A DNA stretch of 16,767 bases, taken from the NCBI GenBank assembly GCA_014846205.1, contig RKAY01000076.1, forward strand, positions 1-16,767, in the 5' to 3' direction. Position numbers and translations under genes: made by a program. Source of the DNA: Collinsella aerofaciens (lineage in GTDB: Bacteria > Actinomycetota > Coriobacteriia > Coriobacteriales > Coriobacteriaceae). This document shows, in pieces, positions 13,161 through 16,767 of this stretch. The stretch's first letter is position 1. Each line of letters starts with the position of its first letter. The notes below the pieces were generated by a model, which worked only from the letters and a program-made list of their open reading frames with translations, did not search any database and was not told where the DNA came from.

Positions 13161-14358
13161 GCGTTTTGCCGAAGGCCTTGAGCACCGCCGTCACGGGGCC
13201 AGGCTGAAAACGGCGGCGTACGTCGTCCAAGCGCCCGGGGATATCGATGTGCTGCGGGCAGTGACGTGCGCATTTGCCGCACTTGACGCAATTGCTCACC
13301 AGCTTGGGCTCGTTCGTCCGCACCGCGCTCGCCGTAAAGTATTGAGACAGCCCCATAAACCAACTATGCGCGTAGCTCGCGTTGTAGGCGGCAAAGCAGC
13401 CGGGAATATTGATGCCCTTGGGGCATGGCATGCAGTAGCCGCACCCCGTACAGGGTACGCGATTCGATTTCTCAAACTCTCCCAGCACACGTGCGATGGT
13501 ATCGAGCTGCTCTGTCGTCATCGAATTCGGCAGTGCGCGATCCGCCAATGCCGCGTTCTCGTCCACCTGTGCGGTATCGGTCATGCCCGAAAGCAGCATC
13601 GTGACCTGAGGATGGTTCCACACCCACGAAAGTCCCCAGGCGGCAGGAGTGCGCAAATGCGGGTCACGGGCGCCATCGAGCACGGCGCGGGCCCGCGGAG
13701 GCAGCTTGCCCGCCAGGCGTCCACCCAAAAGCGGCTCCATCACAAACACCGCGAGCCCGCGCTCCGCAGCCGCCATGAGCCCCGCCGTTCCCGCTTGGTA
13801 GCGCTCTCCAGCGTAGTTGTACTGGATCTGGCAAAAGTCCCAGTCATACGCGTCAAGCATCGTCAGGAAGTCCGCGGCGCTGCCGTGGTACGAAAAACCA
13901 ATCTGGCGAATGCGCCCCGTCGCCTTTTGGTGCGCAATCCAGTCTTCGATGCCCAACGCCACCACGCGCTCCCACTGGGCGGGCGAGGTGATGTTGTGCA
14001 TAAGGTAATAGTCGATATGGTCGGTCCGCAGGCGGCGCAGTTGCTCGCCGAAGAACCGGTCGAAATCCTCCGCGCACTTGCACGAAGCGTGCGGCAACTT
14101 AGTCGCCAGCAACACCCGGTCGCGCAGCCCCAAGCGCTCAAGTGAGGCGCCCACGCACACCTCGTTACCGGGATAGAGATACGCGGTATCCAGATAATTA
14201 ATCCCCTGCTCCACCGCACGAGAAATGATGGCATCGGCTGTCTTCGCATCGGGGTGTCCCGGCGCACCGGGAAATCTCATGCAGCCCAGACCCAGAGCGG
14301 ATATTCGGTTACCACTTTTGGGGTCAACGCGGTATTGCACGGCCCCTCCCTTCGCCAT
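13150..14358 (-). CDS. Aldo/keto reductase with C-terminal 4Fe-4S ferredoxin domain
   Basis: 402 aa from ATG 14358. This start is chosen because the protein then opens like its relatives (QYRVDPKSGNRISALGLGCMRFP), although its SD is weak. A GTG at 14457 would add 33 unlike residues and overlaps a candidate -35 box. The (beta/alpha)8 barrel has the full catalytic tetrad: Asp57 and Tyr62 (NYLDTAYLYPGNE), Lys87 (LATKLPH) and His121 (YLMHNI). The C-terminal part has two cluster motifs, CTGCGYCMPCP (Cys303, 306, 309, 312) and CVKCGKCARHCP (Cys357, 360, 363, 367), suggesting electron transfer to or from ferredoxin or flavodoxin. This type is common in strict anaerobes; substrates are mostly unknown. 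It is divergent from the cyclase gene. Confidence 0.94.
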   Translation of the reverse strand: MAKGGAVQYRVDPKSGNRISALGLGCMRFPGAPGHPDAKTADAIISRAVEQGINYLDTAYLYPGNEVCVGASLERLGLRDRVLLATKLPHASCKCAEDFDRFFGEQLRRLRTDHIDYYLMHNITSPAQWERVVALGIEDWIAHQKATGRIRQIGFSYHGSAADFLTMLDAYDWDFCQIQYNYAGERYQAGTAGLMAAAERGLAVFVMEPLLGGRLAGKLPPRARAVLDGARDPHLRTPAAWGLSWVWNHPQVTMLLSGMTDTAQVDENAALADRALPNSMTTEQLDTIARVLGEFEKSNRVPCTGCGYCMPCPKGINIPGCFAAYNASYAHSWFMGLSQYFTASAVRTNEPKLVSNCVKCGKCARHCPQHIDIPGRLDDVRRRFQPGPVTAVLKAFGKTRSS

Positions 14359-14427
14359 CAGCGCCCCGGCAAGGCGAAACACAATGGTCACGCGGCCGAA
14401 ACATCGTGGAATCGCAATCGAGAACGT

Positions 14428-14457
14428 ATCGTAACGCAGCAGAAATCGAGCTGTCAC
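14428..14457 (-). promoter_or_regulatory. Possible promoter of the aldo/keto reductase gene
   Basis: On the minus strand GTGACA (14457-14452), 18 bases, TACGAT (14433-14428), about 70 bases before ATG 14358. It matches 5/6 and 4/6 to consensus. The 145-base divergent gap also should hold the cyclase promoter, but I see no convincing one. Confidence 0.35.
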
Positions 14458-14503
14458 GGCACCGCTTTAACATCAGCAAAAAGCCCGATGAAAGGAGTCA
14501 CCC

Positions 14504-15274
14504 ATGCCCGCTCTCGACCTTTGGAATCTCGCATCCCAGCTCAAAAGCACCGATTATCGCTGGGTCGACCTCACCCACACGCTCTCGTGCGACACCCCGC
14601 ACTGGTTTGGCTTTAAGCCTTTTGAGTCCACAAAGCTCTTCGACTACCTGCCCGGCACGCCCAAGGACATGCTCGCGCCCATGCGCTGCTTCCAGTATTC
14701 GGTCGCCTCGCAGTACGGCACGCATGTCGACGCACCGCGCCACTTCCATGTTGACGGCCGTTCCCTTGGAGAGATTGAACCCATCGAGTTTATGCATCCG
14801 CTCTGCGTGATCGACAAGCACGAGGAGTGCGCCGCGAATCCCGACTACGTCCTGACCGTCGAGGACCTCAAAGCCTGGGAGGATGAGCACGGTCGCATTC
14901 CCGAGGACGCTTTCGTCGCCTTCCGCTCCGACTGGTCCAAGCTCACCGACCTCGAGAACAAGGACGAGGACGGCCAGCCCCACTACCCCGGCTGGGACCT
15001 CGACGCCATCAAATGGCTTGTAGAAGAGCGCAACATCGGCGCCATCGGCCACGAGCCGGCTGACACCGACCCGGCGAGCGTGACCACGCGTGAGGACGCC
15101 TACCCCTACCCCGGCGAGCAGTACATCCTCTCGGTCGACCGCTATCAGATCGAGGTCATGGACCATCTGGACGAGCTTCCCGTCACGGGCGCCGTCATCT
15201 TCTGCACCTTCCCCAAGGTGCGCGATGGCGTTGGATATCCCGCGCGCGTCTTTGCGGTCTGCCCTGCAGCGTAG
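14504..15274 (+). CDS. Cyclase family protein (kynurenine formamidase-like metal-dependent hydrolase)
   Basis: 256 aa from ATG 14504, with AAAGGAG 6 bases upstream. It belongs to the family of bacterial KynB, isatin hydrolase and related amidases. The opening strand is WVDLTHTLSCDTPHW (20-34) and the metal motif YGTHVDAPRHFH (71-82) supplies His74, Asp76 and His80. The residue two before GTH, often a metal-binding His in KynB, is Gln70 here (SQYGTH), a variant also found in other subfamilies. Later family landmarks are the AIGHEPADTDP region (about 180-190) and the C-terminal PVTGAVIFCTFPKVRDGVGYPARVFAV. There is no tryptophan-degradation gene nearby, so kynurenine formamidase activity should not be assumed. 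It is divergent from the aldo/keto reductase and followed by a small terminator before the next gene. Confidence 0.88.
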   Translation: MPALDLWNLASQLKSTDYRWVDLTHTLSCDTPHWFGFKPFESTKLFDYLPGTPKDMLAPMRCFQYSVASQYGTHVDAPRHFHVDGRSLGEIEPIEFMHPLCVIDKHEECAANPDYVLTVEDLKAWEDEHGRIPEDAFVAFRSDWSKLTDLENKDEDGQPHYPGWDLDAIKWLVEERNIGAIGHEPADTDPASVTTREDAYPYPGEQYILSVDRYQIEVMDHLDELPVTGAVIFCTFPKVRDGVGYPARVFAVCPAA

Positions 15275-15350
15275 CGTACAGGCAAACGTTTCTTTTTCAT
15301 AACAGCCGCTCCGCGCACCCACCAATCACCCTGGCAGCATACAATCCATC

Positions 15351-15376
15351 AGGCGCCCCTTACGCGGGCGCCTTTT
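15351..15376 (+). terminator. Terminator-like hairpin just before the ketopantoate-reductase-like gene
   Basis: Perfect 8-bp stem AGGCGCCC / GGGCGCCT (15351-15358, 15366-15373), 7-base loop, then TTTT. It is 76 bases past the cyclase stop and only 4 bases before the GGGGAG that serves the next gene. It may simply end the cyclase transcript, or act as a leader attenuator if the next gene is read through it. Confidence 0.65.
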
Positions 15377-15395
15377 ATATGGGGAGATGATTCAC

Positions 15396-16310
15396 ATGCA
15401 GATCAACAAGGTCGCCTTTATCGGCAAGGGCGGCGTCGGCCTGCTCTACGGCAGCATGATTGCCAAGGCCCTCGGCAATGACGCCGTCGAATACGTTATG
15501 GATGACGCCCGTTTTGAGCGTCACGCAAACGATGCGCTCACCGTCAACGGCAAGCCCTGCGCGCTCAAGTCCGTCCGCGCCAGCAAGGCAACGCCCGCCG
15601 ATCTGGTCATCCTGACGGTCAAGACCACCGGTCTCGACCAAGCACTCAAGACTATGGAGCGCGTCGTGGGACCCAACACGCTCATCGCCTCGCTGTGCAA
15701 CGGCATTACGAGCGAGCAAAAGATTGCCGAGCGCTTTGGCTGGGAGCATACCGTTCTTGGTATTTGCCAGGGCATGGACGCCGTGTTCCTCAACGAAGAG
15801 CTCACCTTTACCAACACGGGCGAAATCCGCTTTGGCGCGGCGACCGGTACGGATCTCGCAACCATCACCGCAATCGATGAGCTCTACACGCGCTGTGGCA
15901 TCGCCCATGCCGTCGAGCGCGACATTACGCACCGCATGTGGGCCAAACTCATGCTCAACGACGGCATCAACCAAACCTGCATGGCCTACGGCGGCACGTA
16001 CGGAAGCGCCACGGAACAGGGCTCCGAACAGCGTCGCTGCTTTGTTTCCGCCATGCGCGAAACGCTTGCGGTCGCCAATGCCGAGGGCGTTGAGCTGACC
16101 GAGGCAGACCTGACGCAGATGGTGCACCTCATCGAGGGAATCGACCCCGCCGGCATGCCCTCGATGGCGCAAGACCGCGTCGCGCGGCGCAAAACCGAGG
16201 TCGAGGAGTTCGCCGGCACCATCTGCCGTCTGGCGGCCAAGCACGATATCCAGGCACCGCAGAACGAATGGCTCTATCAGCGCATTCGCGATATCGAGGC
16301 AAGCTGGTAG
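15396..16310 (+). CDS. Ketopantoate reductase family protein (2-dehydropantoate 2-reductase-like)
   Basis: NADPH-dependent reductase; the classic member, PanE, makes pantoate for coenzyme A. The protein is 304 aa from ATG 15396, with GGGGAG 9 bases upstream; ATG 15387 abuts the SD and is less likely. The nucleotide loop is FIGKGGVG (8-15). Catalytic and substrate residues are placed as in E. coli PanE: Lys184, Asn188 and Asn192 (MWAKLMLNDGINQTCM), Ser256 (MPSMAQD) and Glu268 (RKTEVEEFAG). The usual QNGLG loop reads CNGIT (101-105), so the substrate may differ from ketopantoate. No panB, panC or panD is nearby. It is monocistronic, ending at a terminator at 16344-16380. The family is firm; the exact reaction is likely but not proven. 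Confidence 0.87.
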   Translation: MQINKVAFIGKGGVGLLYGSMIAKALGNDAVEYVMDDARFERHANDALTVNGKPCALKSVRASKATPADLVILTVKTTGLDQALKTMERVVGPNTLIASLCNGITSEQKIAERFGWEHTVLGICQGMDAVFLNEELTFTNTGEIRFGAATGTDLATITAIDELYTRCGIAHAVERDITHRMWAKLMLNDGINQTCMAYGGTYGSATEQGSEQRRCFVSAMRETLAVANAEGVELTEADLTQMVHLIEGIDPAGMPSMAQDRVARRKTEVEEFAGTICRLAAKHDIQAPQNEWLYQRIRDIEASW

Positions 16311-16343
16311 CGCCCGGCTCACCACGTCAACAGACTCAACAGT

Positions 16344-16380
16344 AAAGCCGCCGCAAGGGCACTCCCCTTACGGCGGCTTT
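16344..16380. terminator. Terminator between the ketopantoate-reductase-like gene and the small membrane protein gene
   Basis: A 10-bp stem AAAGCCGCCG / CGGCGGCTTT (16344-16353, 16371-16380), extended after one mismatch by AAGGG / CCCTT with a 5-base loop. The T-rich 3' arm continues into CATCTTCATC on the plus strand. It is 34 bases after the + gene stop and 37 bases after the - gene stop, so it is likely bidirectional. Confidence 0.8.
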
Positions 16381-16417
16381 CATCTTCATCTATAACCAGT
16401 AGTCGATGTCCCGACGG

Positions 16418-16624
16418 TTAGAGCTGCGACTCCGAGGCCTGGCCCTCATCGTCGCGACAAAGGACTACACCCGCACTTCCCAGCAGCGCGGCCGCGATCA
16501 ACGCGCCGACCACGATAGAGGCAGCTCCACAAGACCCCTGCATGCCCGCGACGAGCGCGGCCGTAGGACCAAGGCAGCCAAGCGTCAATGCAACGGCGGC
16601 AACGGCGATATCTCGAGCGTTCAC
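16418..16624 (-). CDS. Small two-helix membrane protein, unknown function
   Basis: 68 aa from GTG 16624, with GGAGG 10 bases upstream, a slightly long spacing. Two Ala/Gly/Val-rich hydrophobic segments (about 6-27 and 35-56) are joined by a short loop MQGSCGAAS. Three cysteines sit in or near the membrane (17, 32, 56). The charged tail CRDDEGQASESQL is probably cytoplasmic. I recognise no family. Intact frame, a fair ribosome binding site and a terminator downstream support a real gene, but short GC-rich frames can arise by chance. Confidence 0.5.
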   Translation of the reverse strand: MNARDIAVAAVALTLGCLGPTAALVAGMQGSCGAASIVVGALIAAALLGSAGVVLCRDDEGQASESQL

Positions 16625-16767
16625 AAGATCACTTCCTCCACGAGAAAGACTTTGTTTCTTGTGACTTAGTGTGCCCCGCGCCCATATGCGCGGCGTACGG
16701 CCACGGTAAGCGCTCTGTTAACTCAAGCACGCACAAAAAACGGACGCCCTTACGTTGCCCAAAGGCT
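16625..16767. other. Right-edge intergenic sequence
   Basis: No coding frame is supported here. A short palindrome CCGCGC-CCATAT-GCGCGG is at about 16676-16693. The last bases (AAAAAACGGACGCCC from about 16736) look like the start of a terminator whose other arm would lie beyond the window. Confidence 0.4.

Noticed and set aside
13249..14145. A 298-codon plus-strand frame opposite the aldo/keto reductase gene
   Set aside because: The opposite strand carries the catalytic tetrad and two Fe-S motifs. This frame has no recognisable domain.
14359..14457. N-terminal extension of the aldo/keto reductase from GTG 14457
   Set aside because: The extra residues do not resemble the family, there is no SD, and the GTG overlaps a candidate -35 box.
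14498..15325. Minus-strand frame of 275 codons opposite the cyclase gene
   Set aside because: No family resemblance; the plus strand has the metal motif and a clear SD.
15375..16325. Minus-strand frame of 316 codons opposite the ketopantoate-reductase-like gene
   Set aside because: Antisense shadow with biased composition; the plus strand is a full family member.
1..16767. CRISPR arrays, tRNA or rRNA genes, transposases and phage genes
   Set aside because: I looked for regularly spaced repeats, conserved tRNA elements and typical protein motifs and found none. A subtle RNA gene could still be missed by eye.

Overview
The window looks like chromosomal DNA from a high-GC, anaerobic gut actinobacterium of the Coriobacteriia, most likely Collinsella or a close relative. 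This is inferred from the GC-rich coding, frequent GTG and TTG starts, strong AGGAGG-type ribosome binding sites, and the gene mix: an anaerobe-style aldo/keto reductase with ferredoxin clusters, a short-chain flavodoxin beside a DUF3793 protein, and a Gram-positive type Y-family polymerase with a YolD partner. The genus is an inference; there is no rRNA or marker gene to prove it.

Layout. At the left edge (1-1235, +) is the 3' part of a VirD4/TraG-type coupling ATPase, meeting the convergent housekeeping gene pgi (1337-3031, -) at a hairpin terminator. Next is a short protein resembling only the N-terminal half of an iron-containing alcohol dehydrogenase (3231-3755, -), bracketed by copies of a 17-base repeat. 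Then comes a well-defined DNA-damage operon: a sigma70-type promoter, two tandem LexA-like boxes, a UvrX/UmuC-like polymerase (3979-5484) and an overlapping YolD-like gene (5477-5902).

From 5931 to 7660 two divergent units share one control region. Leftward is a membrane-anchored HMA (copper-chaperone-like) protein with a G/C-tract palindrome that could be a CsoR operator. Rightward is a DUF3793-flavodoxin pair whose promoter carries two DtxR/IdeR-like half-sites, fitting flavodoxin replacing ferredoxin under iron limitation. A strong bidirectional terminator (7721-7755) separates this from a leftward amino-acid ABC importer (10881 down to 7778): lipoprotein binding protein, permease with an unusual ~150-residue extracytoplasmic N-terminal domain, and ATPase. 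A hairpin lies between the binding-protein and permease genes.

Leftward again are nfo (endonuclease IV), a Gfo/Idh/MocA oxidoreductase and an aldo/keto reductase with two 4Fe-4S motifs. The two gaps between them each hold a long, related palindrome ending just before the next gene's ribosome binding site; the pair shows compensatory stem changes. The right end has a rightward cyclase-family hydrolase, a ketopantoate-reductase-like gene, and a leftward small two-helix membrane protein.

The most notable points are the covarying leader palindromes around the Gfo/Idh gene, the tandem SOS boxes on the polymerase-YolD operon (with a polymerase insertion), the ABC permease ectodomain, the dual metal-responsive intergenic region, and the half-length Fe-ADH protein with its flanking repeats. 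I see no CRISPR array, tRNA, rRNA, transposase or phage gene.
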